Below are positions 1-8,762 of a DNA stretch of 64,000 nt, one piece after another. This DNA is from Hydrogenoanaerobacterium saccharovorans (GTDB lineage Bacteria; Bacillota; Clostridia; Oscillospirales; Ruminococcaceae). Where the stretch lies: the NCBI RefSeq assembly GCF_003814745.1, contig NZ_RKRD01000001.1:1612001-1676000 (forward strand). The letters run 5' to 3'. The notes below the pieces were generated by a model. That model worked only from the letters and a program-made list of their open reading frames with translations. It was not told where the DNA came from and ran no database searches. A program made the translations under genes and the position numbers. Numbering within the stretch: position 1 is the stretch's first letter; each line of letters opens with the position of its first letter.

Positions 1-156
1 CAAATAACCGCTATCTGAATAACCGCTGTTTACGGTTATTCCAGAATCCATAACATTTTTTTCTGCTGTCTGTGCAAATGTGTTTATCACACTGCCCAAT
101 GACATCTGAAGTGCTAAGGTAAGTGCTATAACCGATTTCCAATTTTTAATGCCCAC
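1..156 (-). CDS. Secreted protein, N-terminal fragment (runs off window)
   Basis: A GTG start at 156 lies behind a GAGGGGG ribosome binding site, and an uninterrupted frame of 52 codons continues to the window edge. The first residues form a signal peptide: a short basic start (GIKNWKS), a hydrophobic stretch (VIALTLALQMSLGSVI), then NTFAQT, which could be cleaved after the Ala. The mature part visible is polar (Ser, Tyr, Gly, Asn rich). An exported or surface protein is a safe reading; its function cannot be told from 52 residues. Confidence 0.6.
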   Translation of the reverse strand, partial: MGIKNWKSVIALTLALQMSLGSVINTFAQTAEKNVMDSGITVNSGYSDSGYL

Positions 157-307
157 GATATCCCCCTCTTTCCTTTATCTTACATCAATTATATTGAACC
201 AGTTATTTTAATTCAACAAATTCTAGCAAACTCAATATAAAATCTATGATGTATAGAAAGAAATTGTAAGTTTAAGCAAAATAATTGCCGGTTTTGGAGA
301 GTTAGGG

Positions 308-447
308 TAAGGATAACATTTGGGTTTTTGAGGGTGTAGTGGGACATGAACCCGCACCCTACCAAATAAACTGAATATTTTATAAGAATTAAGACCGATG
401 GTTTAATCTTGGAGTAAATTCAAGAACATAAATCATCGGTCTTTTTT
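308..447 (+). repeat. Dispersed ~140-bp repeat, copy 1
   Basis: This stretch is strongly similar to 13183-13319. Both copies share, in order, AAGGATAACATTT, a TTTTTGAGG block, a GGGTTCA/GGGCTCA-type segment (read on the minus strand) that resembles the T-arm of a tRNA, a TGAATATT block, and a long hairpin made of AAGACC(G/A)ATGG and CATCGGTCTT that ends in a T run. In the plus direction the hairpin could terminate transcription. The rest of 157-623 is noncoding as far as I can see, apart from a small hairpin TTTGCA/TGCAAA at 551-566. Confidence 0.6.
391..447 (+). terminator. Terminator-like hairpin inside repeat copy 1
   Basis: AAGACCGATG (391-400) pairs with CATCGGTCTT (434-443), and the stem extends inwards through GTTTA/TAAAT and CTTG/CAAG. 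It is followed by TTTTTT. The same hairpin in the second copy sits downstream of the ptsI-like gene. Confidence 0.55.
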
Positions 448-623
448 CACTATACCTTGTCCCCCGCCCTTTGTCGTGCGATGTGTGACCCGTTTATCCA
501 ATGCGCTGAGCCCTTGCTGGTTGTGTAAAGTTATTTACAGACAAGATGTCTTTGCACTGATGCAAAGCACATACACCTTACGTTGCTTGCACATGTCTGA
601 TTCCATTTTATAGGCTTGTTCTC

Positions 624-1283
624 CTAAAAAATCACATTCTTATATGCTATCTTAATGTTGTGCTTTGTTGCAAAATTAATCTCGCCCTGCATTCCTTTTG
701 AGATGGTGCCGCCAAATACCCACATTTCAGAACAAATGCTCAGCAGATGCAATCCTATTGCAAGTGCCCGCTCACGCTCTTTCGGCTTATCATTGTTGAG
801 CAAATCACGGTACATGAGGTGCGGTGCGATTGGCGTGTATCCTTTGCTAAGCGCGTAAATGCTATACATCTGTGCGCGGTTGAGATTTTCGGCTACGTTG
901 CCCCTGCAAGGTGAGCATATATAAACAAACGTGCAAGACTCAAGTTCTGCAACTGATTGTTCTTGCAGTTCTTGTGATAAAAGGCTTAAATAAATTCTCG
1001 AGATAAAATGCGCATTATTGGGTTGTTTTCCGGTTGATGATTTAAACAGGTGCCTCAGCAGCTCTGTGTTCCCGCAGCTGAAAGCCGCATTAATTGCGTG
1101 CCTTATGTTTCGTTCAACTCTGCTTGGTGTGGTTCCGCATTTACAAGCCAACTTTGCATATAAGTCCATTATGCTGTCTGCTTCACCGTACAGGCTTATT
1201 GCATCGGTCAGCAATGTAAAGCCTTTAATTGATGTCGGGATTCCCAATTCAAGAATAATGTGTTGAATGTCTTTTTTGTTCAT
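624..1283 (-). CDS. Spo0A C-terminal DNA-binding domain fused to deoxyribosyltransferase-like (DUF4406-type) domain
   Basis: This 219-residue protein has two parts. Residues 5-105 align well with the sigma-A/0A-box-binding domain of the Spo0A encoded at 21875-22678: the recognition-helix segment TPSRVERNIRHAI (52-64) matches its SSRVERAIRHAI. Residues 118-219 look like a nucleoside 2-deoxyribosyltransferase/DUF4406 fold: VYICSPCRGN, GYTPIAPHL, EMWVFGGTISKGMQGEI. No receiver domain is present, so it cannot be a phosphorelay output in the usual way. It may bind 0A-box-like DNA and sense or process a nucleotide-like ligand, which is inference. The ATG start has GAGGAG upstream. It stands alone, beside a repeat. 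Confidence 0.75.
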   Translation of the reverse strand: MNKKDIQHIILELGIPTSIKGFTLLTDAISLYGEADSIMDLYAKLACKCGTTPSRVERNIRHAINAAFSCGNTELLRHLFKSSTGKQPNNAHFISRIYLSLLSQELQEQSVAELESCTFVYICSPCRGNVAENLNRAQMYSIYALSKGYTPIAPHLMYRDLLNNDKPKERERALAIGLHLLSICSEMWVFGGTISKGMQGEINFATKHNIKIAYKNVIF

Positions 1284-1462
1284 TTAGTGATTTCTCCTCG
1301 ATGTCAATTTATCTACACTTTTATGTAGACATCTTTTTATTATCCTTTATATTCTAAGTTTGCGAAAGATAAATAATTGTATTTTATAGCTACTTCTATT
1401 ACAAAAGGCAGTAACCAATGTTGTTTTTTTACATATAATATAGAAATGTTAGGAGGGTACGC

Positions 1463-2035
1463 ATGTATAATTCTAATTATGCAAATGAAAATATTTGCTA
1501 TACTTACAACCAAATCCAACTAATAAACGAATTCAGAAAACTTTGGGAGCAGCATATCATGTGGACTAGATCGTTTATTATCAGTTTGGTAAATGATTTG
1601 GGGGATTTGGACCCAGTAACCACACGGCTTTTACGCAATCCAACTGATTTTGCAAATTCGCTCAGACCGTTTTATGGTAATGAAAAGGCAGCTAAGTTCG
1701 AACAACTCCTGAAAGACCATTTGCTGATTGCATCTCAACTGGTTACCGCTGCAAAAAAAGGAGACACTCAGGCTGTTGATTCATTGCGTAAAAAATGGTA
1801 CGAAAATGCGGATCAGATTGCTATGTTTTTAGCACAAATCAATCCTTACTGGAATCAGCAAACGTGGCAAATGATGCTTTATGAACACTTGAAGTTGGTG
1901 GAAAACGAGGCTGTTACAAGAATTTCAGGTCAATACAATGAAAACGTTTCCCTATTTGATAGTATGGAAAAACAAGCTTTAGCAATGGCAGATCAGATGT
2001 CCTATGGTATTATCAATCAGTTTTATATTCAATAA
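1463..2035 (+). CDS. Conserved small helical protein of unknown function
   Basis: This 190-residue, largely helical and soluble protein has no signal peptide or membrane segment. It starts at ATG 1463 after AGGAGGG. It resembles a clostridial family whose members carry a conserved EFRKLWEQHIMWTRS-type N-terminus, a TRLLRNPTDFA segment and a WYENADQIA segment; some entries of this family are, to my memory, misannotated as acetylglutamate kinase. No kinase motif is visible. It is monocistronic, with a clear terminator directly after the stop. The function is unknown. Confidence 0.7.
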   Translation: MYNSNYANENICYTYNQIQLINEFRKLWEQHIMWTRSFIISLVNDLGDLDPVTTRLLRNPTDFANSLRPFYGNEKAAKFEQLLKDHLLIASQLVTAAKKGDTQAVDSLRKKWYENADQIAMFLAQINPYWNQQTWQMMLYEHLKLVENEAVTRISGQYNENVSLFDSMEKQALAMADQMSYGIINQFYIQ

Positions 2036-2042
2036 CAATTTT

Positions 2043-2070
2043 CCTCCTGTTAAAATGCAGGAGGTTTTTT
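2043..2070 (+). terminator. Intrinsic terminator of the 1463 gene
   Basis: CCTCCTG (2043-2049) and CAGGAGG (2058-2064) form the stem, followed by TTTTTT, just after the stop codon. Confidence 0.85.
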
Positions 2071-2406
2071 ATCTTATCGGTTTCTCCGCTTCGGAAGGCT
2101 TGATGATGGCTTGATTTTTGCTTCTTTGTGCAAGTCCTCTCTGCATAGTATTTGAGCTGTTTGCTCATCTTTGTACCGAGTCACTATTGAATATAGTGAT
2201 TATGTATTTCCCTATAGAAAATGGACAGCTTATAAAGGAATAAGCACAAGCGATAAACCCTACACTGGGCTTATCGCTTATGCTTTATAGTAACTAATTT
2301 ATTTGTGTGCAAATTATTTTTTGTATAATGATTACGAAATTCGCAATATATATTCGTCAAAATTAACAGTATCGTTTTTTATGAGTTTATGATATTATAA
2401 AAATAC
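2071..2406. other. Intergenic stretch before the yhf operon, with a long hairpin
   Basis: There is no convincing gene here. A long hairpin spans about 2241-2288 (AAGCGATAAACCC at 2248-2260 against GGGCTTATCGCTT at 2267-2279, with outer pairs). It has no good T run and may be an attenuator or an RNA end. A minus-strand frame at about 2080-2200 reads like a protein end (RYKDEQTAQILCREDL) and could be a gene remnant; I could not identify it. Confidence 0.35.
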
Positions 2407-2428
2407 AATATACAAAATTTTGTATATT
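2407..2428. promoter_or_regulatory. 22-bp perfect palindrome, probable YhfZ operator
   Basis: AATATACAAAA followed directly by TTTTGTATATT is a perfect palindrome. It lies 29 bp upstream of the yhfZ start and about 8 bp downstream of a TATTAT -10-like box (2393-2398). The position suits a repressor site. YhfZ, a GntR-type protein encoded next, is the natural candidate to bind it. Confidence 0.6.
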
Positions 2429-2456
2429 AAAGTCTTTTGGTAATGGAGGAGCTGCA

Positions 2457-3374
2457 TTGGATTCTATTTTGATGCAAAAGGCTGGGCTCGCAACTAGGGA
2501 CATTGCTCGCATTATTGCCACATTAAACGACGGAGACAGGTTGCCAACTGTTACACAATTGAGCACCAATTTAGAAACTGCACGGGGCAACATTCAGCTT
2601 GGGCTGGATAATTTAAAAAAAATGGGAGCTGTCGAGTTAACTCCGCGTGGACATTTGGGTACATTCGTTTCTAACATTGATTATCTCAAGTTGCTGCAAA
2701 TATGCGGGAAGGACGGGTTTGTAGGAGTTATGCCACTTCCCTATTCTAAACGTTATGAAGGGCTGGCAACAGGTATTTATTCCTGCATTAATGCAGATGG
2801 ACTTCGTTCCGGTATCGCATTTATGCGCGGTTCGGAAAATCGCATTAGAAGTTTGAACGAAGGCCGCTACGACTTTTTGGTATTAAGCAGGCTATCTTTC
2901 GATTATTACAACGAAAATGGGCATTTTTTAAAGCAGATATGTAACTTGGGCGATAACAGCTATGTTGGAAAACATATGGTTATCGTGCGAAAGGGGTTCA
3001 GTGGGAACTGGGATAAAATAAGGGTTGGGATCGATGATTCTTCCGTTGACCAGCGATTGATGACGTTGTCTTATTTTTTGGATAAAAAAGTAGTGCTGAT
3101 TCCTATGATATACAATCAGATATTTTCTTATCTGCAAAAAGAAACAATCGATGCAGTAGTTTGGAATACCGATGATATGGATTTTGAAGCCAGAGGTTTT
3201 GAAACATGCGCGCTGAATGATTTTGATATGTGCAGCCACGCTTCACAGGCGGTGATTGCTTGCAGAAATGACGATACTCTTACAGCAAGGCTGCTTGAAC
3301 AAATGCTATCGGTTCACACGATACAACAGCAGCAAACAGAAGTTATAAACGAACAACGTGTACCAAGATATTAA
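2457..3374 (+). CDS. yhfZ: YhfZ-type GntR-like transcriptional regulator
   Basis: This 305-residue protein is the first gene of the yhf operon. It starts at TTG 2457; GGAGG sits 7 bp upstream. Residues about 20-75 form a winged helix (LPTVTQLSTNLETARGN, then a LTPRGHLGTFV wing). Residues about 80-300 form a periplasmic-binding-protein-like ligand domain as in E. coli YhfZ (about 300 aa), here cytoplasmic since there is no signal peptide. It probably senses the pathway's substrate and represses the operon through the palindrome at 2407-2428; this is inferred from position. The next gene starts 15 bp after its stop. Confidence 0.85.
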   Translation: MDSILMQKAGLATRDIARIIATLNDGDRLPTVTQLSTNLETARGNIQLGLDNLKKMGAVELTPRGHLGTFVSNIDYLKLLQICGKDGFVGVMPLPYSKRYEGLATGIYSCINADGLRSGIAFMRGSENRIRSLNEGRYDFLVLSRLSFDYYNENGHFLKQICNLGDNSYVGKHMVIVRKGFSGNWDKIRVGIDDSSVDQRLMTLSYFLDKKVVLIPMIYNQIFSYLQKETIDAVVWNTDDMDFEARGFETCALNDFDMCSHASQAVIACRNDDTLTARLLEQMLSVHTIQQQQTEVINEQRVPRY

Positions 3375-3389
3375 TGGAGGTCTTTTTTG

Positions 3390-3743
3390 ATGAGTTTGGA
3401 ATTACGATTAGGGATTCTGCGCCAAAGCGAAATGCTTAGCGATAACAATTACCATAAAATACAACAAGTTATCTCTTATTTTAAAGAAAAGCAGAATATC
3501 GATTTGAACGAAGAAAATGCTGCAACATTTATTACTCATTTATGCAGCTCGCTTGAGCGGATTAGTAAAGGGGAAAAAATCAACGAAATTGACAAAGACG
3601 TCTACAGCTCTGTAAAAGAAGAATCTACTTTTGACCAAGCTGTATTAATCAGCAAAGATTTGCAGGCAATGCTGCCTGAAATTCCTGATTCAGAATTGAA
3701 GTTTATTATTATGCATATTGGGGTTCTTTTAGGAAGGATATAA
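3390..3743 (+). CDS. yhfY: YhfY, single PRD-domain protein
   Basis: This 117-residue protein starts at ATG 3390, with GGAGG 9 bp upstream; a TTG three bases earlier is less likely. It is a lone PTS regulation domain: the two usual phospho-histidine positions are present as H50 (FITHLCSSLERI) and H109 (FIIMHIGVLLG). PRDs are phosphorylated by HPr or EIIs in other proteins. Here the same operon encodes its own HPr and EI (11090-13003), which makes phosphorylation of YhfY by that pair an attractive inference. There is no DNA-binding domain, so it must act through a partner, possibly YhfZ or YhfT. Confidence 0.85.
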   Translation: MSLELRLGILRQSEMLSDNNYHKIQQVISYFKEKQNIDLNEENAATFITHLCSSLERISKGEKINEIDKDVYSSVKEESTFDQAVLISKDLQAMLPEIPDSELKFIIMHIGVLLGRI

Positions 3744-3813
3744 CCACTGCCAGCACAATATCAGTAAGAAGGCTGTAATTTTTTATATAAATCTAAATTG
3801 AGGAGGAAAATGA

Positions 3814-4167
3814 ATGGAAATTGTAGTAGGCGGGCAAATCGATAAGCAAAAGATTGCAGATTTGGCGTGTTCTATTGCCAAGGACAAGGCGAATGTTCGG
3901 GTAATGGGAGATATTGAAGCCGCGATGGCAGTCAAAAATGGTGATGCTGATATTTACTTGGGTGCCTGCAACACGGGCGGCGGCGGTGCGCTTGCCATGG
4001 CGATTGCGCTTTTGGGTATGAACCAATGTGCAACAATATCTATGCCGGGTACGATTAAAAGCGAAACGGAGATTGCGGCGGAAGTGAAAGCAGGGAAAAA
4101 AGCTTTTGGATTTACAGCACAGCACATTGAAACCCTTGTACCGCTTATTCTGAAGTATCTGCTCTAA
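3814..4167 (+). CDS. yhfU: YhfU (DUF2620 family)
   Basis: This 117-residue soluble protein starts at ATG 3814 behind GAGGAGG. It has a glycine-rich loop (ACNTGGGGALAMAIALLG, about residues 50-67) and alternating beta/alpha pattern typical of the DUF2620/YhfU family. It sits directly before the membrane protein YhfT, as in other yhf clusters, so a role as its cytosolic subunit is plausible. Its small Rossmann-like look recalls EIIB proteins, but no phospho-cysteine or histidine at the expected place is evident. The function is unproven. Confidence 0.85.
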   Translation: MEIVVGGQIDKQKIADLACSIAKDKANVRVMGDIEAAMAVKNGDADIYLGACNTGGGGALAMAIALLGMNQCATISMPGTIKSETEIAAEVKAGKKAFGFTAQHIETLVPLILKYLL

Positions 4168-4194
4168 ATTCATTTTTATTGAGGAGGGTTTTGT

Positions 4195-5493
4195 TTGGAA
4201 ATTTTAAAATTTGTGATTATTGGATTAATTGGCTCTCTCGCTTCGATTCTTTCCAATACAGGAATTGCGGTATTTAACGATGGGTTTCGTCCTGTTATCC
4301 CTGAATATCTCGAAGGGCGTATGGACCGTAAGGCTTTGGCAGCCACAAGCCTTGCAATCAGTTTTGGTTTGATTATTGGGTTCGCTATTCCAACATCGTT
4401 GGCAGCCAGCATTATTTTAATCCATTGTATTTTGTTAAGTACAGATGTTATTGGAACTATGTGCCCCTCAGGCAAAAAAGGGATGATTGCGGCGGGCGCT
4501 TTAGGTGCTGTTTATGGCGTTGGTTTGCTTTTTGGTTTGCAGTTTATCGTCGATTTGTTCAACAAACTGCCTATTAACTTCTTATCTTCGCTTGGCATGG
4601 TTGCAACACCGATTACTGTTGCATTTGCCATCTTCCCGGCAGTTACAGTCGGGTTGCAGTTTGGTTATAAAAAAGGAATACTGACAGCTGCTATTACTCT
4701 TTTGGTTCGACAAGTTGCGGAATTATATGGTAAGTTTACTTTGTCCGAAACTTCATCCATCGTGCTGAACAAAGATGGTATGGCGCTGCTTGCCGGTATG
4801 ATTATTATGATTGCATTCGCCATCATGGATAAGCAGGATCAGAGCAACTCTAATGAAATGCTGACAAAAATCTTTGAAGAAAAGGTCAAGCGGATTCGTA
4901 AATCGATGCCCATTCTTATGGTTATGGGTGGTTTGATTGCTGCCGGTACCAGTATGGCTATCATGGCAGGTGATCCTATCAGTTTGAACCTTTTGGCAGA
5001 AGGTAAAAACGGAGAAGCCGCACTGACCGCTTTTGCCCGCGCAATCGGATTTATCCCGCTGGTTGCTACCACTGCTATTACAACCGGTGTATATGCACCG
5101 GCAGGTATGACATTTGTATTTGTAATTGGTCTTGCAATCCGCAATCCCATTATCGCATTTGTAGCAGGCGCCATTACAATGGGGCTTGAAATTATCTTGC
5201 TTAACCTTATTGCAAAAGGTCTGGACCGCTTCCCCGGTGTAAAACGCTGTGGTGATAATATTCGTACAGCAATGAGCAGTGTGCTGGAAGTTGCACTTTT
5301 GCTCGGTGGTATGATGGCGGCACAGGCAATGGCTCCCGGGTTTGGATTGTTTGTGATTATCGGTTTGTTCTGTTTGAATAAATGCAGCAAAAAGCCTTTG
5401 GTCTCTATGGCGATTGGACCGGTCGGCGCAATTGTAGTGGGCTTACTTATTAATGTACTGTACCTATTGAAGTTGTTTGTTCCTGCAGCATAA
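4195..5493 (+). CDS. yhfT: YhfT, polytopic membrane protein
   Basis: This 432-residue protein has about 10-12 hydrophobic segments and matches the length of E. coli YhfT (about 434 aa). It starts at TTG 4195, with GAGGAGG 7 bp upstream. A transport role for the yhf substrate is the usual guess, and with YhfU before it and PTS phosphocarriers in the same operon it could be the permease of an unusual phosphotransferase-like or PTS-controlled uptake system (inference). A strong hairpin follows its stop, so it may be made in larger amounts than the enzymes downstream. Confidence 0.85.
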   Translation: MEILKFVIIGLIGSLASILSNTGIAVFNDGFRPVIPEYLEGRMDRKALAATSLAISFGLIIGFAIPTSLAASIILIHCILLSTDVIGTMCPSGKKGMIAAGALGAVYGVGLLFGLQFIVDLFNKLPINFLSSLGMVATPITVAFAIFPAVTVGLQFGYKKGILTAAITLLVRQVAELYGKFTLSETSSIVLNKDGMALLAGMIIMIAFAIMDKQDQSNSNEMLTKIFEEKVKRIRKSMPILMVMGGLIAAGTSMAIMAGDPISLNLLAEGKNGEAALTAFARAIGFIPLVATTAITTGVYAPAGMTFVFVIGLAIRNPIIAFVAGAITMGLEIILLNLIAKGLDRFPGVKRCGDNIRTAMSSVLEVALLLGGMMAAQAMAPGFGLFVIIGLFCLNKCSKKPLVSMAIGPVGAIVVGLLINVLYLLKLFVPAA

Positions 5494-5509
5494 GTTTGAT
5501 TGAGACAAT

Positions 5510-5543
5510 AAAAGGGCAGTTTTTATAAAGCTGCCCTTTTACT
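5510..5543 (+). terminator. Intra-operon terminator between yhfT and php
   Basis: AAAAGGGCAG (5510-5519) and CTGCCCTTTT (5531-5540) form a 10-bp stem ending in a T run. Its place between two genes of one operon suggests partial termination that lowers expression of php and later genes. Confidence 0.75.
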
Positions 5544-5572
5544 TCTTCAAAAAGCAAAAATGAGGTATAAAA

Positions 5573-6469
5573 ATGAGCTTATTTAAAAATATTATCTACG
5601 CACACGAACATACAACCATTGATTTATCCGGTATTAAGCAAGATATGGATTGTTGCTTGGATAACAAAACGGATATCATAGAAGAATTCGGTAAACTGGC
5701 ACAGCTTGGCGTTTCAAGAATTATAGATCAGACAAATAACGGTATGGGGCGTAACCCGAACTATGTTCGGGAGGTCTCCGAGGCTGTAGGGATAACCATC
5801 GCACAGTCAACCGGTTACTATAAAGAGCCGTTTCTTCCCGAAGAATGCTATCGAATGGATGAAAAGCAGCTTTCGTCCAAAATGGTATCTGAATTGACAA
5901 ACGGCATAGAGCAAAGTGGTATTCGAGCAGAGTTTATCGGCGAAATCGGTACAGGCAAGGACTGCATCCAACCTGTTGAAGAAAAAATATTTTGTGCAGC
6001 AAGCCGTGCTCATGCTGATACTGGCGCATCAATTTGCACACACACCACGCTGGGGACTTTAGGAATCGAGCAAATTGCTATTTTTCAAAAGTATGGAGTG
6101 GATTTGCAAAAAGTAGTTCTAAGCCACATTGACTTATCTGGAGATTTGGACTATATGCTTAGGCTTTTAGATAAAGGAGTCAACATTGCTTTTGATACGG
6201 TAGGAAAAAATAATTATCAGCCGGATGAAAAGCGGGTTGAATGGCTGTTAGAACTGTGTAAACGCGGCTTTAGCCCGCAAATTGTGCTGAGTGTAGACAT
6301 TACCCGAAAATCGCACTATAAAAAGAACGGCGGCATTGGTTACGCATATTTGCTCGAATCGTTTGTGCCTGCATTGCTTGATGCAGGATGTTCCCGCCAA
6401 AACGTTGAAAATCTGCTGGTTCACACACCGGCTCGTATCTACAACAATCCAGAAAGGGATGTATTATGA
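5573..6469 (+). CDS. php: Php, phosphotriesterase homology protein
   Basis: This 298-residue metal-dependent hydrolase belongs to the PTE/amidohydrolase superfamily. The full metal site is visible: H11 and H13 (AHEHT), the bridging E124 (FIGEIG), H157, H185 (LSHID) and D242 (SVDITRK). A bridging Glu instead of carboxylated Lys is typical of Php rather than true phosphotriesterases. E. coli Php is about 292 aa. It starts at ATG 5573 after ATGAGGTATAAAA. Its stop overlaps the yhfS start by four bases (ATGA). The substrate is unknown. Confidence 0.9.
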   Translation: MSLFKNIIYAHEHTTIDLSGIKQDMDCCLDNKTDIIEEFGKLAQLGVSRIIDQTNNGMGRNPNYVREVSEAVGITIAQSTGYYKEPFLPEECYRMDEKQLSSKMVSELTNGIEQSGIRAEFIGEIGTGKDCIQPVEEKIFCAASRAHADTGASICTHTTLGTLGIEQIAIFQKYGVDLQKVVLSHIDLSGDLDYMLRLLDKGVNIAFDTVGKNNYQPDEKRVEWLLELCKRGFSPQIVLSVDITRKSHYKKNGGIGYAYLLESFVPALLDAGCSRQNVENLLVHTPARIYNNPERDVL

Positions 6470-7575
6470 AAACGTATCCGCTTCATTCCATTACAATAGA
6501 ACAGGCAAAACAACTTCAATTTCATGCAATTGATTGTATTACTCGGCATTTTGACGGCTATGAGGTGTTAAGCACAGGTGACCTCGGTGTTGTAAAAGGG
6601 TTGAATAAACCCAATTATACCTTCAAGGCAGAAAAGGTTTTTGCAGATTTTTTTGGTGCACAAGATGCATTGCTGGTTCGCGGTGCGGGTACGGCAGCAA
6701 TCCGTTGGGGACTTGTGAGCATGATGAAACCGGGAGAAACTATCTTACTGCATCAAGCACCCATCTACCCTACCACAAAGGTAGCGATAGAGACTATGGG
6801 GCTGAAAACCATATATGCAAACTTTAACTCCCCCGAAGATGTTGCCTATGTAATCGGTAAACATCAAAACGAAATTTCAGGTGTTCTCATCCAGCATACA
6901 CGGCAAAAAATAAATGATGCCTATGATTTGGAAACAGTAATTAAGCAAATAAAGGGTCTACTCCCGAATGTTCCAATTCTAACCGACGATAACTATGCGG
7001 CTTTAAAGGTGGAAAAAATAGGATGCCAAGCAGGGGCAGAGATCAGCACCTTTTCTTGCTTTAAGATTTTAGGCCCAGAAGGCATTGGGGTACTGGTGGG
7101 TGACAAAAAATACATTCAGCGTGCCGGCAGCTTTCAGTACTCGGGCGGGAGCCAGGTACAGGGGCATGAGGCAATGGAAGCATTAAGAGGGCTTGTATAT
7201 GCTCCGATGGCATTGGCAGTGCAATCGGAGGTAAATGAAGAACTCGTTACTCGGATTTGTTCGGGAGAAATTCCGGGTATCAAGCATGCTTTTTTAGCCA
7301 ATGCACAAAGCAAAATATTACTGGTGGAGTTCGAAGAAGAAATTGCAGAAAAAGTTCTTGAAGTCACTCCCAAATATGGTGCGGCAGCACATCCGGTGGG
7401 CAGCGAAAGCAAATACGAGTTTGCCCCCATGATTTACCGCATTAGCGGAACCTTTCGCCAGCAAGACCCCTCACTCGAAAAACGAATGATTCGAATTAAT
7501 CCTATGCGCAGCGGCCCTGACACAGTTCTTCGTATTTTAAAACAAGCTATGGACGAGATTGCGAAAGGCTGCTAA
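6466..7575 (+). CDS. yhfS: YhfS, PLP-dependent aminotransferase-fold enzyme
   Basis: This 369-residue protein has the fold-type I PLP pattern: RGAGTAAIRWG (72-82) for phosphate binding, D174 in the LTDDN segment, and the Schiff-base Lys, probably K200, in SCFKILGPEG. Its length agrees with E. coli YhfS. It is translationally coupled to php through an ATGA overlap. In the pathway it would process an amino compound together with YhfX, another PLP protein. The exact reaction is not established as far as I know. Confidence 0.88.
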   Translation: MKTYPLHSITIEQAKQLQFHAIDCITRHFDGYEVLSTGDLGVVKGLNKPNYTFKAEKVFADFFGAQDALLVRGAGTAAIRWGLVSMMKPGETILLHQAPIYPTTKVAIETMGLKTIYANFNSPEDVAYVIGKHQNEISGVLIQHTRQKINDAYDLETVIKQIKGLLPNVPILTDDNYAALKVEKIGCQAGAEISTFSCFKILGPEGIGVLVGDKKYIQRAGSFQYSGGSQVQGHEAMEALRGLVYAPMALAVQSEVNEELVTRICSGEIPGIKHAFLANAQSKILLVEFEEEIAEKVLEVTPKYGAAAHPVGSESKYEFAPMIYRISGTFRQQDPSLEKRMIRINPMRSGPDTVLRILKQAMDEIAKGC

Positions 7576-7588
7576 GGGGGATTTTTAG

Positions 7589-8749
7589 ATGTTTTTAAAT
7601 ACTACAATTGAAAAAAACCGCGCTCTTGTAGAGTTTGCTTTTTGGGCACAGCGCAGCGGCGCAATTTTACCCGACACCTATTTGCTGGATTTGGACACAT
7701 TAGAAGAAAATGCACAATTGATTCAGCACGAAGCAGATGCTGCCGGAGTATCCCTTTACTTTATGCTAAAACAAATCGGAAGAATTCCCGATGTAGCAAA
7801 AAGGCTTATGGAAATTGGATACAGCGGTGCCGTGTGTGTTGATTACAGAGAAGCACTGACTATGATGCGGGCAGGTGTTCCGCTGGGGCATGTTGGGCAT
7901 TTGGTACAAACACCTCGCGCCGCACTTGAGCAGATTCTGGCATCACATCCACAGATTATGACCGTCTATTCTTTGGAAAAAGCTGCAGAAATCAATGCAG
8001 TTTGCAGCAAACTGGGGTATATCCAGCCAATTATGCTGCGCGTTTTAGGTAAGCAGGATATACTTTACCCCGGGCAGTACGGCGGATTTGCACTGGAAAA
8101 TATGGAGGCTACCATAGCACACCTGCAAACCTTAAAGAATATTCGCATTGCCGGAGTTTGTTCTTTTCCATGCCTTCTGTATAACGAAGAAAGGCAGGAT
8201 ATTGTGCCTACTCCTAATATGCAAACTGTCAGAGAAGGCGCGGCTTTTTTAAAGAAAGCAGGATACCAAAACCTACAGCTCAATATGCCATCCGCCACAT
8301 GCATGCACAGTATCAAACTTATTGCTCAAAACGGAGGAACACATGCCGAACCGGGACATGGTTTGACAGGCACGACCCCCTATCATGCAGTTTGTAGTGC
8401 TGATGAAGAACGACCAGCATTGGTTTATGTCTCTGAAGTGAGCCATAATCTTGGTGATAAAGCTTATTGTTACGGGGGCGGTCATTATCGACGCGGCCAT
8501 CTACAGCATGGGTTGGTGGGTACAAGTATTGATGATGCCCGCTTGATGGATGTTACTCCGCCAACCGATGAAAGCATAGACTATCATTTTGAACTGTCAG
8601 AGAACGCCCATGTATCCCATGCTGTGGTCATGAGTTTTCGCACGCAAATATTCGTTACACGCAGCGAAGTAGCTATTGTAAGCGGTATTTCCAAAGGAAA
8701 ACCGCAAATATGCGGGGTCTATTCATCCTTAGGTGAAAAACTAAAATGA
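7589..8749 (+). CDS. yhfX: YhfX, alanine-racemase-fold PLP enzyme
   Basis: This 386-residue protein (E. coli YhfX is about 387) has the N-terminal TIM-barrel PLP domain of fold type III: the probable cofactor Lys K61 in YFMLKQIGR, a phosphate-site HAEPGHGLTGT segment, and a C-terminal beta domain. Such enzymes racemise or decarboxylate amino acids. It starts at ATG 7589 behind AAGGGGG, 13 bp after yhfS. It is an internal member of the operon. Confidence 0.88.
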   Translation: MFLNTTIEKNRALVEFAFWAQRSGAILPDTYLLDLDTLEENAQLIQHEADAAGVSLYFMLKQIGRIPDVAKRLMEIGYSGAVCVDYREALTMMRAGVPLGHVGHLVQTPRAALEQILASHPQIMTVYSLEKAAEINAVCSKLGYIQPIMLRVLGKQDILYPGQYGGFALENMEATIAHLQTLKNIRIAGVCSFPCLLYNEERQDIVPTPNMQTVREGAAFLKKAGYQNLQLNMPSATCMHSIKLIAQNGGTHAEPGHGLTGTTPYHAVCSADEERPALVYVSEVSHNLGDKAYCYGGGHYRRGHLQHGLVGTSIDDARLMDVTPPTDESIDYHFELSENAHVSHAVVMSFRTQIFVTRSEVAIVSGISKGKPQICGVYSSLGEKLK

Positions 8750-8762
8750 AAGGATTGTTTAG

